From Setomelanomma holmii (taxonomy: Eukaryota > Ascomycota > Dothideomycetes > Pleosporales > Phaeosphaeriaceae), in NCBI GenBank assembly GCA_010015745.1, contig ML978195.1:124001-188000 (forward strand): 64,000 bases of DNA. The letters run 5' to 3'. Shown here in pieces: positions 21,456 through 31,768 of the stretch. Position 1 is the first letter of the stretch; the number at the start of each line of letters is the position of its first letter. The notes beneath the pieces were generated by a model that saw only the letters and a list, made by a program, of their open reading frames with translations, did not search any database and was not told the DNA's origin. A program made the position numbers and the translations under genes.

Positions 21456-22769
21456 GATAGTGAATGGTACGTTGGAGGCGCTTGGTGATGCAAAGAGGGT
21501 GGGGTAAGGCTGGGAAGGTGGACCATGGAAAAGGAACACAAGCGGCATTGTGCAGAAGGTCATAGAGGCTAAGATTTGGCGATGCGCTGCCCAAGTGTTG
21601 TCGGAGCCGAGGTAACAGGATGAGGTGGGTGTTCGAGGTTTCGCAAGCTATTAGCGAGAGAATCTCAAGAGGTATGAATGACAAGCGATGAAATATCAAT
21701 TTTACTCGGTTTTGAGGGACTCGAAGGTTCCCCGCATGATTACCTCGAAGTGGAGATTGTGTACTGCTTATTTTGCTCTTAGATCTTGTGGAACTTTGGA
21801 AGTGGAGCAGTTTGTAAGTTCGGAGAGTCGAGCTCATCGGTGATTACGGGCGGCCTGAGAATCATACATCGCGCATAGTGGTGACAGAAACTGGACCTCG
21901 GTAGAAATTGCAGTGAACCAGAGCCACCTTACTCTTCGACACGCAACCACCCGAGAGTACAGCGAATTTTCTACGAACGGTGACAGAGCTCAGAATCGAA
22001 GGATGCATACACGTGCAAAAAAGGATCACGGCGTTATCCGTCTCACTAGCCGTTGGGGCAGAACATACTCGGTAAGCTTTGACCCACTTCGGCCCCAATT
22101 TGTGTTTATCCATAGTGCTCTCAGTTACACGGCAAAGATTCTCGTGTCGGAGTAACCTCAAAACTAATGGAGCATCCTAAGGGCATGACACAGTAAGTAC
22201 TATGACCATGTTCCATTGTAGCACACTCTTCAATCGGCTCGTCGCCGAAAAACCAATGGAGCGCCTCAAAGGCTTACCGTGGTACGGCATGAGGAGCACT
22301 TTGACGATATTGCGCTGTAAGCAGTGTTTTGGCTGGCCTTATTCATCACTTAGATGGGTAATGGCGACTTGGCAAATGTGGATGCTGCACGATTGTGGGT
22401 GTCGAAAATTCGAATTCAGAGACGATGGATACCGCAAGAGCCAAGTCTACATGGACTTCCGCAAGCAAAGGGCTATTCCAATCTCACGATGCGGATAGTG
22501 ACGCTGGTAGTATTACGATTCTTTTGCAAGAGCTCGAGGACCATTTGGCGAAGGTCCGGTTCCTGTCCCCGCACCCAAAGATGACCTCGTAAATGGTCCG
22601 CATCTAGCCAGACGAAGCTGGAGCAGGTTCTTCACCGATCAGCTCGGATACTCTTCGAATGAATATACATATTTAAGGTGTTCAATCGCTAGGGCGCTTC
22701 GCACTCGCCATACCCTGAGCATGCAGGCTCATATTCCAATACTACGCCGAATCGACCTCAGCACTTTCG
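21456..22769. other. Intergenic region
   Basis: Open frames on both strands here are short and have no codon bias, splice sites or motifs. No gene or repeat recognised. Confidence 0.4.
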
Positions 22770-22777
22770 TATAAATA
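22770..22777 (+). promoter_or_regulatory. TATA box of the secreted Cys-rich protein gene
   Basis: TATAAATA stands 91 bp before the ATG at 22868. Its position and the pyrimidine-rich leader that follows fit a strongly transcribed fungal promoter. Seen in sequence; function inferred. Confidence 0.5.
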
Positions 22778-22867
22778 CTCACCATCTCCTGCTCTCCCTA
22801 GTGTAGTCATCAATACACATTCTTAGACCTCCCGTCAAGCTTTTCAACCCACAATTGCACAGACACC

Positions 22868-23509
22868 ATGCTCCGCTCACTCCCCATCCTGGCCCTCTTG
22901 ACCTTGGCCACGTCCGTCGTCGCCGTCCCCATGACCTCAGGCACCACCTTCACCTTCGCTCAGTGGATTGAAGACATCATCGCCGACCCTACCGGCCCCC
23001 ACCTCACCCCCGAAGAAGCGGTCGCAGCCAAGAATGCCGCCGTTGCTAATTCCAACCCTCTGAGCATCCGCACGCCGCGCTGCATGGACGACGTTCCTAG
23101 CTGGGGTCGAGCAAATGTACGTCTTTACCCATCTCCCCAGTCATCTCTTTTTGCTAACGAGGGACGGAACAGGCGAACGATGCTGCATCATGTTTGAGCT
23201 ACCTCGCCAACAAGGGTTCCCAAGGCATCAACTGCGGCATTGGTCAGGATCAATATGATGTCCAGATGTGCCGGATCGGGAATGCACAGGTACACTCGTC
23301 CAAGTCGACGAGCAGTGCTCAGGGCGCGAATTGGTGAGTCCGCATGACGCATGCTTGTTGCTGCTAAGCTGACAAAACGGTACAGTAATGATGTTGCGCG
23401 TACAGGAGGAAAGATCTTCGATACGTGCTGGAGATCGGATGGAACGATTAAGGGTGCTGAACTTTGTCTCACGAATAGTCAGTTCCAGGTGGGTATTTTG
23501 GCTCCTTGA
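22868..23509 (+). CDS. Small secreted cysteine-rich protein
   Basis: Three exons: 22868-23116, 23173-23333 and 23386-23509, with introns 23117-23172 (GTACGT) and 23334-23385 (GTGAGT, CTGAC branch). The protein has about 177 residues. A signal peptide is clear (MLRSLPILALLTLATSVVA, cut before VPM). The mature part first has an acidic, Pro/Thr-rich propeptide-like stretch (ADPTGPHLTPEEAVAAKN), then a domain with seven cysteines: in TPRCMDD, AASCLSY, GINCGIG, VQMCRIG, GANCNDV, FDTCWRS and AELCLTN. The C-terminus FQVGILAP reads into the last intron-like GTGGGT, but ending at TGA 23507-23509 fits small secreted proteins of this shape. An odd cysteine count leaves one unpaired. Likely an apoplastic protein or effector candidate; family function unknown. 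Confidence 0.8.
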
Positions 23510-23998
23510 AGGCGTTTAGACCGGGTCGTATACGACGTTTTCGCAACCGTGCGGTATGGGTATTGTAGAAAGTCTGGACAAGATCATCATTCCTGGAGCA
23601 AACAATACAAGTTGATTAATCTGGCAGACCCTTCTTCGAAGTGCTAGCCCACTCTCGACGCATGAGTAATCTTATCTCGCGAGTACCTTACCTGAGCAAG
23701 TGACTGCCCACGAAACGAAATGCCATCATGCTTGTTGTCACTTTTATTTTGGCTGCCGCTTGGCGAGTGTTTCATTCGACGTCTCGTCCGGGTAGTGATT
23801 TGCTTTCACTCAACGATGCGATCTCTAAACAGCCTTGCTAAGGGTTTCAGCTCCCGTAACATTGAAATTACTGGCTCCATCTAGCGAACATTATCGAGAG
23901 TGCTATCTTCTATTGTGACTGACAGCTATCATCGCACGTAAAATTCCGAAAGATCGGTCGCTATGGCTTTGGGTTTGGTCACTCCAACTATAGTGCTG
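23510..23998. other. Intergenic region
   Basis: Common 3' flank of the secreted protein gene (+) and the HET pseudogene (-), which converge here. Nothing else recognised. Confidence 0.4.
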
Positions 23999-25200
23999 TT
24001 ATGCTTTCTCCTCAAAGATCTCTGAACGGACAGTTAAGACAAATCTTCGGACCTGGATTGGCCTTCCCCGTTCGGTCCTGTTCGGCGCGTTGAAGCATGG
24101 CGCTCGCCTCAAACTTACGTGCGTGATGTGCCGCACCGATGGTTTCTCCTCTGTCTTGATGTACCTGCCGACCTGGCAGCGATCAGTCAAGTCATTTGAG
24201 GAACGTGGGTTCAGTCCCCAAAATTCAGATCCACGTGTAGAGGTACCAATTTCGCAAGTCGGAGTGTCTGTGGTCAGGTCCACATTAACTCGAAATACGA
24301 TATCAGCCTGTCTCTTGTCCACGAATATGGAATGATTATCTTCCTTGTAGGCATGCAAGGTATCGAAGACATGGCAGGAATCGGGATCACCCATAGTGAA
24401 TTGAGACAAAAATGTTTCGTCCCAAGTCCGTTCTCGGTATCGCTCGCTGAAAATGAGGCGGAATGATTCAGGAACATACGCCTCAGATCGCCGCCCGGTC
24501 TCGGATTGAAACGCTTTGAGGAGACCAAAACTGGGTGGCCCTCCTACGCAAGTGATATTGGCAGCATCTGTTGGCTCTGGTACCCTGATAATCACCAATG
24601 TGGGGTTTCTCAAGCCACGAGAGGAACTTGGCACTAGTGCCCCGCTTGGCGGTAATGGCTGGTGGACATAGAGCGTCTTTATAGTGAATATGGACGTATC
24701 TGACGTATTCAGGATGATAAAGATATCTCCTGCGCGCCGAACATATTCGCCAGCATATTCGCCAGTGGCGATGCGATAGAGATGAATGCACACAAAGTAA
24801 GACCCGCCTGATTTTGTGCTAGTTGCAAGGTCCACCCACGGGACCACCACTTGGCCTTCTCGAAGTGGCCGGCCCATGTTGCGTCCGCGAGATAGATATA
24901 GCATATGCTTGACTTTTGGCAACATCGATACATCAAATTGATGGCCTCCGACAGCTCGGCGCTTGATGTTTGGTCGATGCAGCAGGTATCTATCCAGCAA
25001 TATGTGTATCCATCCTCTTTCGCCTTGGTACAGCATCCTTTCAGCTTTGCAAAGCCCTTCTTACAGTCTGCTAGACCATTTTGCAAGTCTTGCAAAGTGA
25101 CTTCTTCGCCTCCTGGAGTGTGTGGCAAGATTACATTCTCGGGTATGGTGCCATAGAAGGGACTTTCCACTTCAAGCGTGAAAGTATTCAGAAGCCTCAT
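23999..25200 (-). pseudogene. HET-domain pseudogene with internal deletion
   Basis: N-terminal half, from MRLLNTFTLE at 25200, keeps part of a HET domain: GEEVTLQDLQ, YCWIDTCCIDQTSSAELSEAIN, SSICYIYLADA and WWSRGWTLQ. The usual YAILSHTWG is degraded to NVILPHTPG. Right after SRGWTLQ the sequence jumps to what is normally the C-terminal variable region, in another frame (TSTKSGGSYFVCIHLYRIAT, then LYVHQPLPPSGALVPSSS and TLVIIRVPEPT), running to a stop at 23999. About 200 residues, including the expected QELxAP and RxEDxAYCLLG blocks, are missing. A deletion plus frame shift explains this best. Sequence relatedness to the intact HET gene at 18289-19710 in the N-terminal motifs is visible. Confidence 0.75.
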
Positions 25201-25215
25201 CTTCCAAAAGGCCAC

Positions 25216-25711
25216 TGGCTTCGGAGGAGACCATAAAGGGCTGGATACAGGTTCAGGTGGTGAAGAAGACGTGCGACTGTCTCGGGGTGACCAGTGTCAC
25301 AGCCATCACTCGATGCATGGGTGACAGGAGCCGTTGAAGGACGGTATGGTGACGGTCGCTCAGCTGAAGCGGGCACGGCTGAGTCTTTCTGTCGTTAACA
25401 GCGCTAAGTTGATCTTACGTTAGCGCGCGCACTAGCGCGGGGGTCGGATGATACAGAGGGTCTGAGGCAAGACGCGCAACTCCACAACATCGCCTAAAGC
25501 ATCGGCAGCATCGGCAGCCGGACGTAGCTCCGGACCTCGTCTGCCAACTTTTAGAAGCAACCCATCTCAAGCGTATCAGGTCGCGAGGGTGGCGTAAGGT
25601 GGATGATGAGAAGAAATGATAGGCAAGCGTAATGCGAAGGCACGGTCAGCTCGCGACGCGTGGATGCTAATCGCAGGATCATTGCTGATGGTCACGTAGA
25701 GGTCAGACCGT
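25216..25711. other. Intergenic region
   Basis: Lies between the pseudogene start and the 3' end of the next HET gene. No coding frame, repeat or RNA recognised. Confidence 0.4.
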
Positions 25712-27781
25712 CTACACGATCGTAATGACTCGAGGAAGTATTCCCGCAAAGGCTGTTATCGCTGCGGACCTGACTGATGCCATATGCACATAACCAATCC
25801 TTTCGTAACAATGTAGGCCATTCTTCTCCGTGGGACTGAGCGCCAAGGATACCGCTCCGTTATGGACTAAGAGGCAGCAAAATGATCGCAACGACGCAGA
25901 GGACTCCAAGTCAAAGCTGACACGTCCTACCGGCATGCCTAATTTCGAAAACACTGTTGTGGGGAATTTATCCTCGTGCAAGCTTGATGGTACGTACATC
26001 GTCTCGATGACTCGCCCCCGAATCTGCAGCTCGGCATCCTCAATCCCGCCAAAAGAATTGTGTTGGCTGGAAAGCGTGTAGCTCACCCCGACCACGTCGC
26101 AAGCTGCATTCAGTTCCTTGAGCGGCAGGCCGGTTCTTTGACCCCGGAAGCGCACCCTGCCTTCCAGGCGCGCCCAGCTCCATGAAGGCAACGTACTAGA
26201 AATGAGCTCGTTTGACGGTATTATCACATCCCACAAGATGCCTGCAAGAATGTCTTCTTTCCAGAGTCCAGCCAGATACTCAAGGCCCGTCATATCCTGA
26301 ACTTTCTTTGCAATTCCAGAAAGCGCCGGTAACTTGTCGGATTGAAAGGTCAGGTCGCGAGTGGTATACTCTGAGACGATATTGTACCAGCGGAGCAGAT
26401 GCGCCTGTTGCTTGAAAAGCTGTGGGTTGGCTAATCGTTCGTCGTCTGGAGGCATAGGGACATTAGCGAATGGCAAGGGCCCCTTTGGGTCTAGGTTAGA
26501 CTTGAAAGTTCGACCCTGTCGCAAATGGTCGGTAGTTACATCGGCAGCTCTACCATCCTGGCGAAATTCCGATTCAGTGCACTCCCAGTGCAGTTGTTGC
26601 CGACCAAAGTAGATGATCCGCGGAGAAAGTAGGCGCTCTTGTAGGACCCAACCACGAGTGTCCAGAGGGGAGTTGAACACACTTTCATGCTCAAAGGACG
26701 GCGAACGAACGTGCATGTGCCCCGAGAGCGCATGTTCTCTGCATGCATATCTCAAGCGGCATGAAGCAGGCTCGGACTCGCGCGAGAAGAATAACCCGCC
26801 TGCTGGATTGACACTCCCTCTCGCGGCGATTGTCAAATAGCTAGAGGCGTAGATGTCGCCCATTACCGCTGACTCCCTCTCCCAGTCCTCTCGACTGTCT
26901 TGAAGGATGCAGAGGCTGTCTATCCATAAATATCTCACGCCGAGCTTCCGCGTAACAAGTACAGCTTCTCGAAATGTCTTCGGTAGAGATCGCAAAAGGA
27001 TCGATCGCCTTCGATCTTCAAGTGTTGCGGTAGTTGTAGTTAATGGGACCTTGCCACCCCAGCAATGACTCAAGGCAATGTACCTACCCATTGTGCCGCG
27101 AGGATGCCACAGGTAAGGCTCTGCAGAACCGTCGGTAGAGCCAACGTCGATAACACGGGTGGGGAGAATTGCATCCAGCCCCAATTTCGAGCAAACCGTA
27201 TGATTGACCATGCAGCCTTGCAGCCACAACTGTATTTGATCGTTGTCGATGTCTTCGAAGCCTGTCGAAAGAGGCAGCGGTCGACCCGTTATACCACCGT
27301 GCCACGCGGCAGGATCGTCTACACTTTCCAACGTGAGTGAATCACTCTCTGATGGTAAGCAGGGATGCAGGTCACCTTCTTTGGCATATAAATCGACAAC
27401 GCCATCAAGACCCCATTGATGATCAGGGTGCATGGTCGGATCAGCAGGCGCATCATCGTCGTCACTCTCCGGAATGTCGCCTGTGGTTATTACATGGATG
27501 CGGTCCAGAGCGTCCTGAGGCCCTCCCCACGCCACAAGGGATATCTGGCGGCCAGGGTAGCGTTCAGAAATATGTGCAATAGCTGCGCGTGCGAGGCCTT
27601 GTGTCCTATTCTTTTCCGTCCCAAGCTCGAGCGCCGTCCACAAGAAGCCACAGAGTTGGCAATCGGCCTCGGCGGATTGCTTCAGCGCAAGGTAGGTGGG
27701 CTGGTGGGGCATCATGCGATCATGATCGGGGCCACGCATTTTGGACAAGGATATCGAGGCGCATAGCTGGCATAGAGGCAT
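25712..27781 (-). CDS. HET-domain protein, large Tol-like type
   Basis: Single exon, 689 residues, complete. The N-terminus has a paired cysteine motif (MPLCQLCASIS and EADCQLCGFLW), often seen in front of this class of HET domains and possibly metal-binding. The HET domain spans about residues 230-400: GRYIALSHCWGG, FREAVLVTRKLGVRYLWIDS, LCILQDSREDWERESAVMG and IYASSYLTIAARGS, then LDTRGWVLQERLLSPRIIYF. The C-terminal half includes DKLPALSGIAKKV and LPSWSWARLEGRV, both standard in this subfamily. No membrane segments. Role inferred from the family: non-self recognition and cell death after fusion. It points leftwards, in the same direction as the neighbouring HET pseudogene. Confidence 0.92.
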   Translation of the reverse strand: MPLCQLCASISLSKMRGPDHDRMMPHQPTYLALKQSAEADCQLCGFLWTALELGTEKNRTQGLARAAIAHISERYPGRQISLVAWGGPQDALDRIHVITTGDIPESDDDDAPADPTMHPDHQWGLDGVVDLYAKEGDLHPCLPSESDSLTLESVDDPAAWHGGITGRPLPLSTGFEDIDNDQIQLWLQGCMVNHTVCSKLGLDAILPTRVIDVGSTDGSAEPYLWHPRGTMGRYIALSHCWGGKVPLTTTTATLEDRRRSILLRSLPKTFREAVLVTRKLGVRYLWIDSLCILQDSREDWERESAVMGDIYASSYLTIAARGSVNPAGGLFFSRESEPASCRLRYACREHALSGHMHVRSPSFEHESVFNSPLDTRGWVLQERLLSPRIIYFGRQQLHWECTESEFRQDGRAADVTTDHLRQGRTFKSNLDPKGPLPFANVPMPPDDERLANPQLFKQQAHLLRWYNIVSEYTTRDLTFQSDKLPALSGIAKKVQDMTGLEYLAGLWKEDILAGILWDVIIPSNELISSTLPSWSWARLEGRVRFRGQRTGLPLKELNAACDVVGVSYTLSSQHNSFGGIEDAELQIRGRVIETMYVPSSLHEDKFPTTVFSKLGMPVGRVSFDLESSASLRSFCCLLVHNGAVSLALSPTEKNGLHCYERIGYVHMASVRSAAITAFAGILPRVITIV

Positions 27782-28198
27782 GATGATGATCTTCGAACAA
27801 GGCTTGACCTTCCAAAGAAGGACATATCCTGCCTGCTCAGCAAAAGTCTAAGAACAATTGAGGCGTGGCTTATCCGCACAAGACTAGTCTGTGATTGGAC
27901 GACACGTCATTGGAGCACTTGCAGGGATGCGCAATGGTGCGCACTCGCAGCCTATTAGCGAACGCCATGCAGAGATGCGGCTCACGTCTTGCAAGGACGT
28001 CCAAACGTGTCGGATGTGCTTTTAAGTACTTATTTTCAAAGTCAGAAGAGGCAGTCGTTCTTGGTGAATCCCATCCTCGCCGATCACACATCTTACATCT
28101 GATCTCCCTTCCACAACCACTAACGTGCTCGCGATGGTGCATAAAGGTGCTCCCTATAGTCCGCACTACAGCATCACCGACGATTTATCGAGCTCCAG
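27782..28198. other. Intergenic region
   Basis: Promoter of the large HET gene. Short open frames overlap without motifs. Confidence 0.4.
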
Positions 28199-28438
28199 AC
28201 AAGTCAGAAGCTCTCTGCCCAAGTGGTGTCCCAACTACTGACAAAAGCTAGACGATATCAGAATGCCGGTGCACTGACATGCGCCAAGTGCGGAACGAGT
28301 GCTGTGCTCGCTGCCGTGATCTGTGGGGGATGCGCCGTGTACAGCGTTACAGATGGTGGTGATCGTGACGCTACCCGCAACGCCTGCTATGCTCCGTGCG
28401 GCGTGAGCTATGGCATATGCCACCACTGTGCCCGCTAA
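28199..28438 (+). CDS. Candidate small protein with four CxxC pairs
   Basis: The frame, open from at least 28199, ends at TAA 28436-28438. Its C-terminal 60 residues have four regularly placed cysteine pairs: TCAKCGTS, VICGGCAVY, NACYAPCG (C-x3-C) and ICHHCAR. No ATG lies in frame inside the exon, so a start would need an upstream exon; MVHKGAPYS at 28135 is a candidate but I could not find a splice that joins it in phase. No signal peptide is visible. Codon use is C/G-ending, like neighbouring genes. It could be a metal-binding small protein or a chance frame. Confidence 0.3.
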   Translation, partial: TSQKLSAQVVSQLLTKARRYQNAGALTCAKCGTSAVLAAVICGGCAVYSVTDGGDRDATRNACYAPCGVSYGICHHCAR

Positions 28439-29836
28439 TCATATGGTCCGCACACGATGACTTCACAAGGCACAAGAGATGGACATTGCAGCTCAATGCG
28501 CAATTTTAGCGCTCTGGTCAATGGACGTGTCAAGCAGCAAGCTTATTTCGAAAAAGTACAATCTGTTGAGAATATGTGGGTTCAGTCCAGGTTGGTGGAA
28601 GGAAGGGCCGTGGTACCTACTGTGTGAGGAAGGCACAGCTGACTGTAACGTCCTTACATGAAGTCTGCGTGGCCTCTTAGGTAACACAACACGATAGTCA
28701 AGACAATACGTTGAAGCTACCCCACCTTGACCCTCTCCTTACTCAGTTATCCATGGTAGTCATACTACCAGAGGGACCTTGTTCCAATACAATCAATCAA
28801 ATACTAGAAGAACACTCCCAGGGGTGCCTTTCCCTTTCCATCGCCTCAAGTTGCATCAGTGTCAGTTATAAAAGAGAGCGAGAAGCAGCATTAAAAGCAC
28901 TCGATCCACATTAGCTAATATGGAGTCAGGCGACGTGTAAACCAAGCGAATTAACTTTTCGTTATATCTGCGGCGACGGACCGACAGATGATCGAGCAGG
29001 CGATCTTCCCGTGAATCTGGGTTAGTAGAAGCATTTGCGGCAGATTGTCACGCTCGTTAGCTCAACCGGCGACCGATAGGGCTAGAACATGTACCAAGGT
29101 CCTCGAGGCATCGCCGTCGATCTCTGCTTCGTAACCCCTCGCCTCACTCACGTCAAGACCGGCGGTCGCTACATGGGCCCTTACGCGCAGGAAACCTTCG
29201 ACAATGTATAAGCGGGCGTGGTATTGCGAGCACTAGACAGAAAAGTCAGCATAGGAGGGTTGGCGGAACGTTTGCCGGGAACAGGTAAAGCCATGGTTAG
29301 AGGACATTGAGGGAGACTTTGCGGCGTCTAGAGTGTGGATTTGGCATTTCTGTTAGAGAAGAGACTGAGAATACACCATATGGATGCTAGAGCTAGAGGC
29401 TTACCTGAAGAAGAAATCAACACACGACATCAAACCAGGCCTTCTGTACAATTCATACTTTGGTGTCGCGGTCATTGACTGATATAGACATATGCTGCAA
29501 TAGCGGATTCTCGATGAAGGAATGCCTGCATGCAATCGGCATTTCCATTACATATCCTTTTCATTGATGGTTCAAGTACTATTGGCCTTTATTCTCCCGC
29601 TTAGAACAATCTTACCACAAAGCAGTCACAATGACGCAAATTCTCTCCTCCACGGCCAGAGCAAGCAAAATTTTGCATGCGCCAAAATGAAGTGAGAGCG
29701 AAAAGGTCGTCATGACCGCCAAGCCCACTGCATGCCCTTTGTCAATAAGACTTCGACCGCAACCTTTTCTTCTCTACTTCTCACTACGCTCTGAGATTTT
29801 TTCACCACCGAAGAGTTCAAAACCAGCATCAACAAG
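28439..29836. other. Intergenic region with a TATA-like site and a 40-codon frame
   Basis: TATAAAAG at about 28867-28874 is a good TATA match but no gene start follows it clearly. At 29089-29211 an ATG frame of 40 codons (MYQGPRGIAVDLCFVTPRL to ETFDNV) has strongly C-ending codons, suggestive of a gene relic; it is preceded in frame by TAG. Nothing else recognised. Confidence 0.3.
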
Positions 29837-30583
29837 ATGCGCTCGCTACTCAACATACTCTTCTTGGCTGCTTGCCTTGCCGTTGTTGCCATCAGTGCGC
29901 CGCTCAACAATAACGCTGCAGACGCGGCAACCAAGTCTCTTCAGCCATCCTTGAACGAGTTCAAAGTGCGTCCATGCGTGCCCAGAACATTAGTAAAGCA
30001 TATACTTATCGACCTGTAGCATGACACAGCGACTGGTCTCCATGACCGCGCCGCCGAGCACCGCTGGATCTACCCAGCCTCCAACACCGTCTCAGTTCCA
30101 CCGGCTGAGCAGGGCCCTGTCGTCGTCGCCGCCCGAGCGGCCTCGTCTCCAGGCGTCAACACCACCGCAGGAACCGCACCCGACGTCGCTCAAACCGACT
30201 ACCAACACTCCATCCAAATCCTCTGGGAGAAGTGGGGCAACAGCTACGGCTGGGCGGGCTGGCAAGGCCCGCAGGGCGTCCCCGTCTGGCCATGCAACGA
30301 CTCGCGCTTCAAGCGTATCATAAGCGGGGCCTACGAAACTCACCGCCCACAAGCTATCATCAACCCGCCGTATCCCAAGGCTGGGTTCAATTGGCCGGTC
30401 GAGATCGGGGATTGGAAAGATTGCCGCATCGAGACGGATGGGAAGAGTCCTGGTCTGCTGCTGTGTGGGAATCCGTGGTCTCTGAACTATGATGTCTTGG
30501 CGGATCCTGGGTGGTATATGGACGGGATCATGAGGTGTCCTGATGGTCATGAGTATCATCGGGCTTGGTATGTGGACTATTGA
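29837..30583 (+). CDS. Secreted four-cysteine protein, paralogue A
   Basis: Two exons, 29837-29965 and 30020-30583, with intron 29966-30019 (GTGCGT to TGTAG), giving 230 residues. A signal peptide is clear (MRSLLNILFLAACLAVVAIS, cut near A-PLNN). A variable region to about residue 110 is followed by a conserved domain: SYGWAGWQGPQG, YPKAGFNWPVEIGDWKDCR, GLLLCGNPWSL and YHRAWYVDY at the very end. The mature protein has four cysteines (PCND, KDCR, LLCG, RCPD), probably two disulphides. No known domain recognised. Its tandem relative begins 460 bp downstream with the same architecture, so this is a local duplication of a secreted-protein gene, a pattern common for effectors or surface proteins. 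Confidence 0.8.
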
Positions 30584-31041
30584 ATTTGGAGGATGAGGCT
30601 TGCGATGAGCATGAACGATAGGATCAGGCGTGAAGAGTGAAGAGTATGATATGACTAGAGCCCAGTGTGGCCGGCGTAAACAGCCAAAAGTCCGTATGAA
30701 AAGTGCTTGGGTTCAAGATTCAGCGCGAAGATACATATGTGCACATCCCTGCTTGGTTCTAAAGGAAATCCGAGCTGTTGAGTGTCGGTAAGACAGTACC
30801 CATTGCGCCACGCGGCTCGTCAACTTCTGGCAGACACAGCGGATATGTTTCCCGAGAACTTCGAGTGAAAGATACTCCCTATTTGAACGCCAACTCCGAG
30901 GTTGGTGAAAGTAAGAGGCACTGCAACAAGCGAGCGCCTGCCGAACTTGCTGTAAGACTGCTTAGCATAAATCTCACCTTCTCACACATCTGCCCCCCAT
31001 CCCCGCTCTCCAACACACAGCAAAAAGATCCGATCTTAATC
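30584..31041. other. Spacer between tandem paralogues
   Basis: Holds the terminator of copy A and promoter of copy B. An open frame runs through it into copy B (from 30778) but its translation has no signal or motif. No other feature. Confidence 0.4.
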
Positions 31042-31768
31042 ATGGACAACATGGAAGTGCTACTCACCTTACTCTTCTGGGCTTCCTGCCTTGCGGCTGC
31101 TGTCATCACAGTCCCGCTTAACAACAACATCGACGATAACATCGACGATGAAGCTGGCGACGTGGCTTCACCACGCGTTCCTATGCCACCCTCGACCCCT
31201 CCGTAAGTTCCTCACGCAGTCCGTGCGGGATTGCCCCAATGCATGATTACTGTCCTTGATAAAGGGTTCCGCGTCCACCGCTCGCCTCGGCCGTGGCGAC
31301 AAGGACAACAACGAAGTCCTTGACCAGATTACGGCCGGCGCCGACCTACCAGCCTCAATAACGGAACTTCGGCCCGCAAACATCACCCTGCAGGACCACG
31401 GCTCCATCCAGATCTTCTTCTACGCCCACGAACAGCTGCGCGGATGGGCCGCAATTCAAGGTCCCCAAGGCGTCGCCTGGAAGTGCCAGACGCAGGGCTG
31501 GAAGTGGATCACGAATTCTCCAAACAGCCAGGACGGCGTCGATATGAACGACCCATCATACCCCAAGGCAGGCTTTAAGTGGCCGGTTGCAATTGAAGAC
31601 TACAAGGACTGCCGCTACGAGAGCGATGGTAGTAGACCAGGTCGGCTGCTCTGTGGCAACCCCGCTTGGTTGATCTACGACTTTCTGCGGGATCCATCGT
31701 GGGATGATAGCATTTTTGACTGCCATGGCGAGACGCTGTGGCATCGGGCCTGGTATGTCGAGTATTGA
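31042..31768 (+). pseudogene. Secreted four-cysteine protein, paralogue B (splice frame does not close)
   Basis: Tandem copy of the gene at 29837-30583. Exon 1 starts at 31042 or at 31051; the second ATG aligns with the start of copy A. It encodes a signal peptide (MEVLLTLLFWASCLAAAVI then TVPLNNN). Exon 2 frame, from about 31265, holds the conserved domain: LRGWAAIQGPQG, YPKAGFKWPVAIEDYKDCR, GRLLCGNPAWL and LWHRAWYVEY, with four cysteines at matching places. The only good donor, GTAAGT at 31203, leaves phase 2, while the only good acceptor, ATAAAG at 31259-31264, needs phase 0. Using both gives a stop before the conserved domain. So copy B has a small indel or an unusual splice. Both halves are well preserved, so the defect is young if real. 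Confidence 0.6.
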
